Positions 24,094 through 34,200 of a DNA stretch of 64,000 nucleotides are shown here, in pieces. Below the pieces are notes generated by a model, which was given only the letters and a program-made list of their open reading frames with translations, was not told where the DNA came from and ran no database searches. A program made the translations under genes and the position numbers. The first letter of the stretch is position 1; each line of letters begins with the position of its first letter. The DNA is from Erythrobacter dokdonensis DSW-74 (lineage in GTDB: Bacteria > Pseudomonadota > Alphaproteobacteria > Sphingomonadales > Sphingomonadaceae), in assembly GCF_001677335.1 (NCBI RefSeq), contig NZ_LZYB01000008.1, positions 1 to 64,000 on the forward strand, in the 5' to 3' direction.

Positions 24094-27000
24094 ATGAGCA
24101 TGGCACACTCCGGCGCATGGCGCTTCGCGATCGATCGCGGAGGCACTTTCACCGATGTCGTGGCGACGACGCCCGATGGCCTGCTGGTGACCGACAAGTT
24201 GCTGAGCGAAAACCCCGGCCACTACGCCGACGCGGCAAGCGAGGCGGTGCGCCGGCTGATCTCGCGCTACGGTGAAGGCCCGATCCAAGAGCTGCGCATT
24301 GGCACCACGGTCGCTACCAACGCGCTGCTCGAAAGGAAGGGCGAAAGGCTTGCCCTTGTGACGACGCGCGGCTTCGGCGATACCTTGCGGATCGGCACGC
24401 AGGCACGGCCCGAAATCTTCGCGCGGCACATCGTCCTGCCCGAACAATTGCCTGCAAAAGTGGTGGAAATCGACGAGCGGATGGCCGCGGACGGGACCGT
24501 GCTCCGCCCGCTTGACCGGGCAGCGGCCAAGGCCGCGCTGGCCGATTTGCGCGCCGAGGGTTTCGATGCGCTCGCCATCGTCCTGATGCATGGCTGGCAA
24601 TATCGCGATCACGAGGCGGCGCTGGCCGAGATGGCGCGCGCTGAGGGCTTTGCGCAGGTCAGCGCCAGCCATGAGGTCGCTCCGCTGATCCGCTTCGTGC
24701 CGCGCGGCGATACGACGGTGGTCGACGCCTATCTCTCCCCCGTGCTGCGCCGCTATACCGATACCCTGCGGCGCGAATTGCCGGCTGCGGGGCGGCTCGC
24801 CTTCATGCAGTCAAACGGCGGGCTGGCCGAGGTCGGTGCATTTCGCGGCAAGGATGCAATTCTCTCCGGCCCGGCGGGCGGGGTGGTCGGCATGGTCGCT
24901 GCCAGCGCGCCGCTCGGTCACAGCCGGCTGATCGGCTTCGACATGGGCGGGACCAGCACCGATGTCGCCCATTATGCGGGGGAATACGAGCTGACCGGTG
25001 ACAGCGTGGTGGCGGGCGTGCGCGTGGCGGCGCCGATGATGCAGATCCACACCGTCGCGGCGGGCGGCGGCTCGATCTGCGTCTTCGACGGCGCGCGCTT
25101 CCGGGTCGGGCCCGATAGCGCCGGTGCGGACCCGGGCCCCGCCTGCTACCGTAAGGGCGGGCCGCTGACGATTACCGACTGCAACCTGTTTCTGGGGCGG
25201 ATCGATCCGGCCTTCTTCCCCGCTGTGTTCGGGCCCGCAGGCGATGAACCGCTCGACCCCGGCGCTGCCCGCACGCGGCTGGAGGAGGTCGCCGCCTTGC
25301 TTTCCGAACCGCGCAGCCTTGAAGATATCGCCGAGGGCTTTCTCGCCATCGCGGTCGACAATATGGCCAATGCGATCCGCAAGATCTCGGTCGCGCGCGG
25401 TCATGACGTGACCGCCTATGCGCTCGCCTGTTTCGGCGGGGCGGGTGGCCAGCACGCCTGCAAGGTTGCCGACGCGCTGGGGATGGAGACGGTGCTGGTG
25501 CACCCGCTTGCGGGCATGCTTTCGGCCTTTGGCATCGGGCTCGCGCCGGTCAAGGCGATCCGCGAGGTCAGCGTGGTCCGGCCGCTGACCGACAGTTTTG
25601 CCGGGCCGCTTGGCGCGCTTGAGGCACAGGCGCGCGCCGCGCTGATTGAGCAGGGTATCGCCGCCGAGGCCGTCATCATCGCCGCCAGCGCCCGCCTGCG
25701 CTTTGCCGGGAGCGACAGCCTGCTCGCCATTGCGGTGGGCGAGCCGGAGGCGATGGATGCTGCCTTCCGCCGTCTGCATCGCCAGCGTTACGGCTATTCA
25801 GACCCCGACGCGCCAATCATCGTCGAGGCCTTGAGCGTTGAGGCCAGCGGGCAGGGGGGCGGGCTCGGCAGCGCCGCTGCCGTTCCGCAGGCGGTCGGCG
25901 GCACGGCCAGCGGCGCATGGCCGACCATGGCCCGCAGCGAGATGGCGCAAGGCGAGGCGCATCCCGGCCCGATGTTGGTGATCGACCCAGGGTCGACCAC
26001 GGTGGTGGAGCAAGGCTGGCAGGCGCGGTTGGCGCCTGAGGGTAGCCTCGTCCTTACCCGCACCGCGCCGCTGGCGCGCGAACGGGCCGCCGGAGCCGCG
26101 GTCGATCCGGTGCGGCTGGAGATATTCAACAACCTGTTCATGGCGATTGCCGAGGAAATGGGCGTGGTGCTGCAATCGACCGCGACCTCGGTCAACATCA
26201 AGGAGAGGCTCGATTTCTCCTGCGCGCTGTTCGACGCTGGGGGCGCGCTGATCGCCAACGCGCCGCATATTCCGGTGCATCTGGGCAGCATGGGCGACAG
26301 CATCGCGCGCGTGATCGAGGCCCGCGGGGCGCGACGCGACGGACGCGGTTTCCGGCGCGGGGATGCCTATGTGCTCAACGACCCCTATCGCGGCGGCACC
26401 CACCTGCCCGACATCACCGTGATTGTGCCGGTATTTTACACTGAAGAAGGTGAAGATCCCGACGCCTTTGTCGCCGCGCGCGGTCACCATGCCGATATCG
26501 GCGGTATCGCGCCCGGATCGATGCCGCCCGAAAGCCGCAGCATCGAAGACGAGGGCGTGCTGATCGACAATCTGCTGATGGTGGATGACGGCAATTTTCG
26601 CACTGAAGCGGTGCGCGAAGTGCTGGCTGTCGGGCCTCACCCCGCGCGCAATCCCGACCGCAATATCTCCGACCTCGCCGCCCAGCTTGCCGCCTGCACC
26701 CGCGGGGCGGAGCTGTTGGCGGGTGCCGCAGCCGAGCACGGGGCCGAGGTCGTTGCCGCCTATATGAGGCACGTCATCGCCAATGCCGAGGAAAGCGTGC
26801 GCCGCCTGCTCGGACGGCTTGAGGACGGCGCGTTTGCCTATGACATGGACAATGGCGCGGTGGTGAAAGTCTCCATCCGGATCGACCGTCAAAGCCGCTC
26901 GGCGGTGTTCGACTTTACCGGCACGAGCGCGCAATTGCCCGATAACTTCAACGCCCCGCGTTCGATTACCCGCGCCGCGGCGCTCTATGTCCTGCGCACG

Positions 27001-27654
27001 CTGATCGACGATCAAATCCCGATGAACGACGGCTGCCTCAAGCCGGTGACGCTGATCGTTCCCGAAGGATCGATGCTCAATCCCCGGCCCGGCGCGGCGG
27101 TGGTCGCGGGCAATGTCGAGACCTCGCAGGTCGTCACTGACGCGCTGTTCGCCGCTACGGGCAAGCTGGCGCCCTCACAGGGCACAATGAACAACTTCAC
27201 CTTCGGTAACGATGTCCACCAGTACTACGAGACGATCTGCGGCGGCAGCGGCGCGGGGCCGGATCATGACGGCACCAGCGCAGTACAGACCCACATGACC
27301 AATTCGCGCCTGACCGATCCCGAAATCCTCGAAACCCGTCTGCCGGTGCGGCTGGAGGAGTTCAGTATCCGGCGCGGATCGGGCGGAGCCGGACGCCATC
27401 GCGGGGGCGATGGGGTGGTGCGGTGCGTGACCTTTCTCGAAGCCATGCGCGCCAATATTCTCGCCAACCGTCGCCATGTGGCTCCGCGCGGGATCTGCGG
27501 CGGGGAGGACGCGCTTGCCGGCCGGAACTGGGTCGAACGTGCCGAGGGCACCCGCGAGGAACTGGGCGCAACCGGTTCGGCACAAATGCGCGCCGGAGAC
27601 AGTTTCGTGATCCTCACGCCAGGCGGCGGCGGGTTCGGAGGGACAGGCGAATGA
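24094..27654 (+). CDS. ATP-dependent 5-oxoprolinase (fused HyuA-HyuB type)
   Basis: A protein of about 1186 aa. The N-terminal half (to about residue 670) is the hydantoinase A part: FAIDRGGTFTDVVATTPDG (ATP-binding), ATNALLERKGERLALVTTRG, FDMGGTSTDVAHYAGEYE. The C-terminal half is the hydantoinase B part: VDPVRLEIFNNLFMAIAEEM, NAPHIPVHLGSMGDSI, YRGGTHLPDITVI, FDFTGTSAQLPDNFNAPRSI, and the end SFVILTPGGGGFGGTGE. Eukaryotic-type 5-oxoprolinases have the same fused order and size and open 5-oxo-L-proline to glutamate with ATP. Hydantoinase activity is the alternative. ATG 24094 and 24100 are both possible starts. The stop overlaps the DUF969 start (ATGA). Confidence 0.88.
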   Translation: MSMAHSGAWRFAIDRGGTFTDVVATTPDGLLVTDKLLSENPGHYADAASEAVRRLISRYGEGPIQELRIGTTVATNALLERKGERLALVTTRGFGDTLRIGTQARPEIFARHIVLPEQLPAKVVEIDERMAADGTVLRPLDRAAAKAALADLRAEGFDALAIVLMHGWQYRDHEAALAEMARAEGFAQVSASHEVAPLIRFVPRGDTTVVDAYLSPVLRRYTDTLRRELPAAGRLAFMQSNGGLAEVGAFRGKDAILSGPAGGVVGMVAASAPLGHSRLIGFDMGGTSTDVAHYAGEYELTGDSVVAGVRVAAPMMQIHTVAAGGGSICVFDGARFRVGPDSAGADPGPACYRKGGPLTITDCNLFLGRIDPAFFPAVFGPAGDEPLDPGAARTRLEEVAALLSEPRSLEDIAEGFLAIAVDNMANAIRKISVARGHDVTAYALACFGGAGGQHACKVADALGMETVLVHPLAGMLSAFGIGLAPVKAIREVSVVRPLTDSFAGPLGALEAQARAALIEQGIAAEAVIIAASARLRFAGSDSLLAIAVGEPEAMDAAFRRLHRQRYGYSDPDAPIIVEALSVEASGQGGGLGSAAAVPQAVGGTASGAWPTMARSEMAQGEAHPGPMLVIDPGSTTVVEQGWQARLAPEGSLVLTRTAPLARERAAGAAVDPVRLEIFNNLFMAIAEEMGVVLQSTATSVNIKERLDFSCALFDAGGALIANAPHIPVHLGSMGDSIARVIEARGARRDGRGFRRGDAYVLNDPYRGGTHLPDITVIVPVFYTEEGEDPDAFVAARGHHADIGGIAPGSMPPESRSIEDEGVLIDNLLMVDDGNFRTEAVREVLAVGPHPARNPDRNISDLAAQLAACTRGAELLAGAAAEHGAEVVAAYMRHVIANAEESVRRLLGRLEDGAFAYDMDNGAVVKVSIRIDRQSRSAVFDFTGTSAQLPDNFNAPRSITRAAALYVLRTLIDDQIPMNDGCLKPVTLIVPEGSMLNPRPGAAVVAGNVETSQVVTDALFAATGKLAPSQGTMNNFTFGNDVHQYYETICGGSGAGPDHDGTSAVQTHMTNSRLTDPEILETRLPVRLEEFSIRRGSGGAGRHRGGDGVVRCVTFLEAMRANILANRRHVAPRGICGGEDALAGRNWVERAEGTREELGATGSAQMRAGDSFVILTPGGGGFGGTGE

Positions 27655-28322
27655 GTTACTGGCCGCTCATGGGCATCGCATTGGTCGTGATCGGCTTTGC
27701 CCTGCGCTTCAATCCGCTGCTGGTGGTGGTCGGCGCGGCGGTGGCGACGGGCCTGCTCGCGGGGCTTGATGGGGTGGCGGTGGTGGAGGCGCTGGGCAAG
27801 GCCTTCAACGACAACCGCTATATCTCGGTCACCTGGATCATCCTGCCGGTGATCGGTCTGCTCGAACGCTACGGGCTCCAGCAGCGCGCCCGCGCCGTCA
27901 TTGCCGGAATGCGCGGGGCGACCATGGGCAAGCTGCTTATCGCCTATCTCGGCTTTCGCCAGATTACCGCGGCGCTCGGCATGAAGGATATCGGCGGACA
28001 CCCTCAGGCGGTGCGCCCGCTGGTCGCGCCGATGGCCGAGGCCGCAGCCGAGCAATCCCATGGCGAACTGGCCGAAGCGGAGCGCGATCAGGTCAAGGCG
28101 ATGGCCGCGGCGACCGATAATGTCGGCCTGTTCTTCGGCGAGGACATCTTCTTCGCGATTGCCTCGATCCTGCTGATCCAGGGCGTGTTCGAGGCCGCAG
28201 GCTATCCGCTCACACCGCTGCAATTGTCGGTCTGGGCGATCCCGAGCGCGATCTGCGCCTTCGTGATCCATGCGTGGCGCATCCGGTCGCTCGACCGGCG
28301 AATAGGGAGCGCGCGGGCGTGA
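27651..28322 (+). CDS. DUF969 membrane protein, probable 5-oxoproline transporter subunit
   Basis: A 223-aa DUF969 protein with hydrophobic helices at the N-terminus (MGIALVVIGFALRFNPLLVV), FNDNRYISVTWIILPVIGLL and the C-terminal FFAIASILLIQGVF and LQLSVWAIPSAICAFVIHAW. DUF969 is regularly paired with DUF979. Here the pair follows oxoprolinase by a 4-bp overlap and overlaps DUF979 by GTGA. The arrangement supports a two-part uptake system for 5-oxoproline. This is inferred from context, with the family itself lacking a proven mechanism that I can cite. Confidence 0.75.
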   Translation: MSYWPLMGIALVVIGFALRFNPLLVVVGAAVATGLLAGLDGVAVVEALGKAFNDNRYISVTWIILPVIGLLERYGLQQRARAVIAGMRGATMGKLLIAYLGFRQITAALGMKDIGGHPQAVRPLVAPMAEAAAEQSHGELAEAERDQVKAMAAATDNVGLFFGEDIFFAIASILLIQGVFEAAGYPLTPLQLSVWAIPSAICAFVIHAWRIRSLDRRIGSARA

Positions 28323-29269
28323 TCGGTTACGAATTTCTCTACTTGCTTGCCGGTGGCTTCTTCGCGCTGTGGGCGGTGCTGTCCTTGCGCGACGCGCGGC
28401 CCGGCAATGCCGCATTCTGGGGCGTATTGGCGGCGAGCTTCTTTTTCGGCTCGCACCTGTCCGATTTCGCCAACGGGTTGCTGGTGCTGGTGCTGGTGGG
28501 GATTGCCGGTGCGGGCTGGGTCAAGCGCAGCACGCCTGCCACCACCACTCCGCAAGAGCGCGAGATATCCGCAGCCCGGCTCGGCAATCGCCTGTTCCTG
28601 CCGGCGCTGATCGTGCCGGTGACGGCGGTCGCAGGCACGCTGCTCTACAATTATACTCCGCTTGCCGAAACGGGCCTGTTCGAGGCACGACGCGAGACGC
28701 TGGTGCTGTTCGGGATCGGGGTGCTGGTCGCGCTGGCAGCGAGCATTGCCTGGCTGCGTCCCCCGATCGCCGCTCCGGCCGAGGAAGGGCGGCGGCTGCT
28801 CGACTCGATCGGCTGGGCCGCAATCCTGCCGCAGATGCTGGCGGCGCTCGGCGCGGTCTTCGCGCTCGCGGGCGTGGGCGACATCATCGGCGGGCTCGCG
28901 GGCGCGGCTATCCCCGAGGGCAGTGTGCTCCTGACCGTGGTGGTCTTCGCGCTCGGCATGGCGGGCTTCACGATGATCATGGGCAATGCCTTTGCCGCCT
29001 TCCCGGTCATGGCGGCAGCGATCGGGATCCCGCTGCTTGTCGAGCAATATGGCGGTAATCCGGCGGTGATCGGTGCGGTAGGAATGCTGGCGGGCTTCTG
29101 CGGCACGCTGCTGACCCCGATGGCGGCCAACTTCAACATCGTGCCCGCCGCGCTGCTCGAACTGAAGGACCAGAACGCGGTGATCCGCCAGCAGGTCGGC
29201 ACTGCGGTGCCGCTGTGGGCGTGCAATGTCGTCATCATCTATGTGGGGGCGTTTCTCCTATGGAGCTGA
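28319..29269 (+). CDS. DUF979 membrane protein, probable 5-oxoproline transporter subunit
   Basis: A 316-aa DUF979 protein with about nine hydrophobic segments. Examples are EFLYLLAGGFFALWAVLSL, LLVLVLVGIAGAGWV, LFLPALIVPVTAVAGTLLYN, MLAALGAVFALAGVGDIIGG and FALGMAGFTMIMGNAFAAFP. The conserved C-terminal loop is GMLAGFCGTLLTPMAANFNI. The start is a GTG overlapping the DUF969 stop. It resembles a carrier fold, with DUF969 as its partner. The overlap chain from oxoprolinase to DUF2891 indicates one operon. Confidence 0.78.
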   Translation: MIGYEFLYLLAGGFFALWAVLSLRDARPGNAAFWGVLAASFFFGSHLSDFANGLLVLVLVGIAGAGWVKRSTPATTTPQEREISAARLGNRLFLPALIVPVTAVAGTLLYNYTPLAETGLFEARRETLVLFGIGVLVALAASIAWLRPPIAAPAEEGRRLLDSIGWAAILPQMLAALGAVFALAGVGDIIGGLAGAAIPEGSVLLTVVVFALGMAGFTMIMGNAFAAFPVMAAAIGIPLLVEQYGGNPAVIGAVGMLAGFCGTLLTPMAANFNIVPAALLELKDQNAVIRQQVGTAVPLWACNVVIIYVGAFLLWS

Positions 29270-30249
29270 CTGCGGACATCGCCCGCAATTTCGCTGCGAT
29301 AGCGCTGGGCCATGTCGCGCGGCCCTATCCTTACAAGGACGATCATGTGTTCACGGGAGCGGAGGATCTGCGCCTGCCGCAAGACGCCCATCCGGTCTTC
29401 TTCGGCAGCTATGACTGGCATTCCTGCGTGCATGGGTGGTGGACGCTGCTGACCCTGCGGCGGCTCTATCCCGACATGCCCGAAGCCGCGCCAATCACAG
29501 CGCTGGCCCAAGAAACCTTCACCGAGGCCAAGCTGGCTGTGGAACTGGCCTATCTCGACCGCCCTTCATCGCGCGGCTTCGAGCGGCCCTATGGCTGGGC
29601 CTGGCTGCTCTACCTGCATCACGAGGCCGAACGGCACGAAGACCGCGAATGGGGCGCGCGGCTCGAACCGCTGGCGCGCGCCTTTGCCGCGAGGCTGCAG
29701 GACTATCTCGCCATCCTCACCTATCCGATCACCGTCGGCACTCATTTCAACACCGCCTTCGCGCTTATCCTCGCGCGGCGCTGGGCGGTGGCGCGCGATC
29801 CGGCGCTGGTGACGCTGTTAGATGACTGGGCCGAGCGTTCCTTCGGCCAGCGCAGCGATTATGCCGGGTGGGAGCCGGGGGGCGATGAATTCCTTTCCCC
29901 TGTGCTCACCGCCGCGCTGCTGATGGCCGAGGTGCGCCCGCACCTTGCCTTTGCGTCCTGGTTCGAGCGACTGGTGCTGGAAAACGGCTGGCTGGCGCGT
30001 GAATGCCGCCCGGTCTTCGTTTCCGACCGCAGCGACGGAAAGATTGCCCATCTCGACGGGCTCAACCTCAGCCGCGCATGGTGCCTGCGCGCGATTGCCG
30101 GGGCGCTGGGCGGCGCCGAACATCATCAAGACCTCTATCGCCTTGCCGCACTTCATCTCGACGCGGCGATGCCGCATGTGGCGGGCGATTACATGGGTGA
30201 ACACTGGCTGGCGAGCTTCGCGCTGCTGGCGCTGCTGCCCGAACCCTGA
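29260..30249 (+). CDS. DUF2891 protein
   Basis: A 329-aa DUF2891 protein without signal peptide or membrane segment. It has an alpha-helical toroid look: FFGSYDWHSCVHGWWTLLTL, RPYGWAWLLYLHHEAER, YPITVGTHFNTAFAL, and then SDYAGWEPGGDEFLSPVL with HLDGLNLSRAWCLRAIAG. Conserved His, Trp and Asp residues (DWHSCVHG, GTHFNTAF, PGGDEF) suggest an enzyme. The ATG at 29260 overlaps the DUF979 stop by 10 bp. Its place as last gene of the 5-oxoproline operon suggests a role in releasing or processing pyroglutamyl compounds, which is only inference. Confidence 0.78.
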   Translation: MELTADIARNFAAIALGHVARPYPYKDDHVFTGAEDLRLPQDAHPVFFGSYDWHSCVHGWWTLLTLRRLYPDMPEAAPITALAQETFTEAKLAVELAYLDRPSSRGFERPYGWAWLLYLHHEAERHEDREWGARLEPLARAFAARLQDYLAILTYPITVGTHFNTAFALILARRWAVARDPALVTLLDDWAERSFGQRSDYAGWEPGGDEFLSPVLTAALLMAEVRPHLAFASWFERLVLENGWLARECRPVFVSDRSDGKIAHLDGLNLSRAWCLRAIAGALGGAEHHQDLYRLAALHLDAAMPHVAGDYMGEHWLASFALLALLPEP

Positions 30250-30385
30250 TCCGCTGCCACCAACCGCCTACAGCGACCGACGAACGGCGGGGCTGTCGAT
30301 CAAACGATTGCATAAGCCTGCAAAGGCGGCTTTTCCCCGGGATTGAATGCGCTAGTGTGCGCCAATCATCACAGGGGATCATCGC

Positions 30386-31276
30386 ATGCTCGAACTTTCC
30401 GGCGTCAGCCACGTCTATCCCAATGGCACACGCGCGCTTGATGACGTGACGCTGTCGATCCCTAAGGGCATGTTCGGACTGCTGGGTCCTAACGGGGCAG
30501 GCAAATCGACCCTGATGCGCACCATCGCCGGGCTTCAGGCACCGACGGCGGGCAGCATCCGCTTTGGCGACATCGACGTGCTGGCCGAGCCTGACCGGCT
30601 GCGCCGCACTCTTGGGTATCTTCCGCAGGATTTCGGCGTCTATCCCCGCATCTCTGCCCAGGCGATGCTCGATCACATGGCGGTGCTCAAGGGCATCGGC
30701 GATGCGAAGGAACGGCGCGGCGTGGTCGAGCACCTGCTGAACCAGACCAACCTGTGGTCGGTGCGCGGCAAGGCAATCGCGGGCTTTTCGGGCGGGATGC
30801 GCCAGCGCTTCGGCATCGCCCAGGCGCTGATCGGCGATCCGGAACTGATCATCGTCGATGAACCGACCGCCGGTCTCGACCCGGAAGAACGCAACCGGTT
30901 CCTGAACCTGCTTGCCGGGATCGGCGAGAACGTGGTGGTGATCCTTTCCACCCATATCGTCGAGGATGTGGCTGACCTGTGCCCGCGCATGGCGGTGCTG
31001 GCGGCGGGGCGGGTGCAGCTTGAGGGCGCGCCGCGCGAGTTGATCCGCTCGACCGCAGGCCGCGTGTGGCAGCGCACCATCCCGCACACCCAATTGCCCG
31101 ATATGCAGGCCGCCCACGAGGTCATCTCGCATCGCTTCTTTGCCGGCGAGATCGTCGTCCATGTGCTCGCCGACGAGCGGCCCGAAGGCTTTGATCCGGT
31201 GGTCGGCGGACTGGAAGACGTCTATTTCGCGACACTCGCCGAAACCCGCCGCGCCGCGCCCGCGCAAGCCGCATAA
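30386..31276 (+). CDS. ABC transporter ATP-binding protein
   Basis: A 296-aa ABC ATPase of the exporter (CcmA/ABC-2) type. Walker A is GPNGAGKSTL, the signature is FSGGMRQRFGIAQAL, Walker B is ELIIVDEPTAGLDP, and the H-loop is VILSTHIVEDV. Its partner is the permease-peptidase fusion that starts 15 bp downstream. It powers that permease at the cytoplasmic face. The cargo is unknown. The 136-bp gap before it shows no clear operator. Confidence 0.93.
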   Translation: MLELSGVSHVYPNGTRALDDVTLSIPKGMFGLLGPNGAGKSTLMRTIAGLQAPTAGSIRFGDIDVLAEPDRLRRTLGYLPQDFGVYPRISAQAMLDHMAVLKGIGDAKERRGVVEHLLNQTNLWSVRGKAIAGFSGGMRQRFGIAQALIGDPELIIVDEPTAGLDPEERNRFLNLLAGIGENVVVILSTHIVEDVADLCPRMAVLAAGRVQLEGAPRELIRSTAGRVWQRTIPHTQLPDMQAAHEVISHRFFAGEIVVHVLADERPEGFDPVVGGLEDVYFATLAETRRAAPAQAA

Positions 31277-31291
31277 GGGAGCACGCGCGCC

Positions 31292-34200
31292 ATGCTTACC
31301 GCCAGTCTTGCGGCTTTCGAAATCCGCTACCAGCTCAGGAACCCGGTGTTCTGGGTGTCGGTTGCGATCTTCTTCCTGATCGGTTTCGGCATTTCGGCCA
31401 GTGACAATGTCAGCATCGGGACGCCCGGTGCCGTGCACGAGAATTCGCCCTTTGCCGTCACGATAACGATGGCGCTGCTGGGGCTGTTCTACCTGTTTGT
31501 CATCACCTCCTTCGTCGCCAACGCCGTGGTACGCGACGATACAACCGGCTTCGGGCCGATGATCCGTGCAACGCCGGTGGGGCGCACCAGCTTTCTGGCA
31601 GGTCGCTTCCTTGGCGGGCTGGCGATTGCGGTCCTCGGTTTTGTCGCAGTCCCGCTGGGCATTGCGGTGGGATCGGCAATGCCCTGGGTGGACCCCGAGA
31701 CGGTCGGACCGGGCGGGTTTGCGACCTATGCCTGGCCGTTCCTCGTCATTGCCATTCCCAACCTCGTGCTTTCCTCGGCACTGCTTTTCAGCCTCGCTAC
31801 CGTGACCCGTTCGATGCTGGCGAGCTATATCGGGGTGCTGATCCTCGTGATGGGCTACCTCACGGCCAGCGCCATTGTCGGAAGCGAGCCCGATTACCAG
31901 GACGCGGCTGCGCGCTTGGAGCCGATGGCGATCGGGGCGATCGGCGAGGTTTCTCGGTACTGGACGGCGGCCGAGATGAATACGCAGGCGATCCCGCTTG
32001 AAGGCAACCTGCTGATCAATCGCCTGTTTACGCTGGGCTGGGCGGTGCTGTTCCTCGGGATCGCCTGGGCGCGCTTCAGCATGACCGAGCGCGCGCCCTC
32101 GCGCTGGCGGCTACGGCGACTGGCGAAGCAGGACAGCCGCATCGCCAAGGCGGCAGCAGTTCGTCCGCAGCCGTTCGCCGGAACGCCGCACCGCAGCTTC
32201 GGCTTCAGCCACGCCCTGAGGAGTTTCGCGGCGCGGCTCAAGGCCGAAACGATGCTGGTGATCAAGAGCCCGGGGCTGATCGTTCTGCTGCTGATCGCGC
32301 TGGCGCTGACCGCCTTCAATCTCGCCCTGTCCGAGACGCTTTACGGCACCGCCTCCTATCCGCTGACGGCCAATGTCGTGACCACGGTGATCGGCAGCAT
32401 GGCGCTGTTCTCTCTGATCGTTGCCGTGTTCTACGGCGGCGAGCTGGTCTGGCGCGAGCGCGACGTCAAGATCGCCGAGATCATCGATGCCGCGCCGGTG
32501 CCGGGCTGGGCGATGTTCGTGCCCAAGATCCTCGCTATTTTCCTTGTGTTGCTGCTGATGTCGCTGGCCGGGATGATCGCCGGTCTCATCTATCAGCTGG
32601 TGCTGGGAACGAGCAGCATAGATGCCGGGCTCTATCTGGTCGCCTATGTCCTGCCGCAGAGCATCGATGTGCTGCTGATTGCGGTGCTGGCGGTGTTCTT
32701 CCAGGTGCTCAGCCCCAACAAGTATATCGGCTGGGGCCTGATGCTGGTGTGGTTCGTCACCCGCATCTTCCTTGGCAACCTCGGCTATTCGAACATGCTC
32801 TATCTGTTCGGCGGCGGTCCTGCCGAGCCGCTCAGCGACATGAACGGCACGGGCGGCTTCTGGGTCGGCGGACTGCTCGCGCGGGCCTATTGGGGTGCGT
32901 TCGGGGTGCTGCTGCTGGTGCTGGCGCACTGGCTCTGGCCGCGCGGCACGGTGGTTTCGGTCTGGCCGCGGCTCAAGGGGATGGGCAAGCGCCTCAGCAT
33001 CGCCTCTGGCGCGACCGCGCTGGCGGCGGTGGGCACGATGATCGGCACCGGGCTGGTTATCCATCACAATATCAAGGTCCTGAACCCATACGAAACCGCT
33101 GACGAGCGCGAAGCCCGCGCGGCCGAGTACGAGCGAAAATACCTCAAATACGAAAGCCTCGCGCGTCCGGTGGTTACCGATGTCGCTTTCGATGTGGCAA
33201 TCTATCCGGAAGAGCGCCGGATGACTGCCACAGGCCACTACGACCTGCGCAACGACAGTGGCCAACCGATCCTAGAAGTGCATATCCGCCAGGGCGACGA
33301 CGCAACCGAATTCACGCGGCTTGATCTTGCCGGGGCAAAGCTTGCCAGCCACGACAAGACCCACGCCTATCGCATCTTCAGGTTTGACACGCCGCTTGCG
33401 CCCGGTGCGACCACCCGGCTCGATTTCGCCTCGCAGACCTGGCGGCGCGGCTTCGCGAACGGTCAGGCAGCGACCGACATCGTCGCCAACGGGACTTTTG
33501 TGAACAATTTCACCTTCGCGCCGATCATCGGGATGGACCGGCGCGGGCTGCTGCAGGACCGCACCCAGCGACGGCGGCAGGGCCTGCCTTCCGAATTGCG
33601 CACCGCCAAGCTCGAGGACACGGCAGCGCAGGGCGAGAATTACGTGCGCTCCGACTGGGTCAATTCGCGCATCACCATCAGCACCTCTGCCGACCAGGTG
33701 CCGGTGGCGCCCGGGAACAAGGTGTCGGACGAGGTGAAGGGCGACCGCCGGATCGCTGTGTTTGAAAGCCCCGCGCCGATCCTCAACTTCTTCTCGGTGC
33801 AATCGGCCCGTTATGCAGTGGGCGAGGACCGCTTCGGCGATGTCCAGCTGGCCGTCTATCACGATCCGCGCCACGACTGGAACGTGCCTGCGATGCTCAA
33901 GGCGATGAAGACTTCGCTGGGCTATTTCACCGAGAATTTCGGCCCATACCAGTTCGGCTATGCACGGATCATCGAGTTTCCGGGCTATGCCAGCTTCGCG
34001 CAGGCCTTTGCCGGGACCATGCCCTATTCGGAAAGCATCGGCTTTGCCGCCGACGTGCGCGACCCGGAGAGCATCGACTATGTCTCCTATGTCACCGCGC
34101 ACGAGCTGGGACACCAGTACTGGGCGCATCAGGTGGTGGGCGGGGACATGCAGGGTTCGACCCTGCTGTCGGAAACGCTCGCCCAGTATAGTGCGCTGAT

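Noticed and set aside
24094..27654. Possibility that the oxoprolinase is two separate genes (hyuA and hyuB)
   Set aside because: The frame is continuous through the junction near residue 670 and the length matches fused 5-oxoprolinases.
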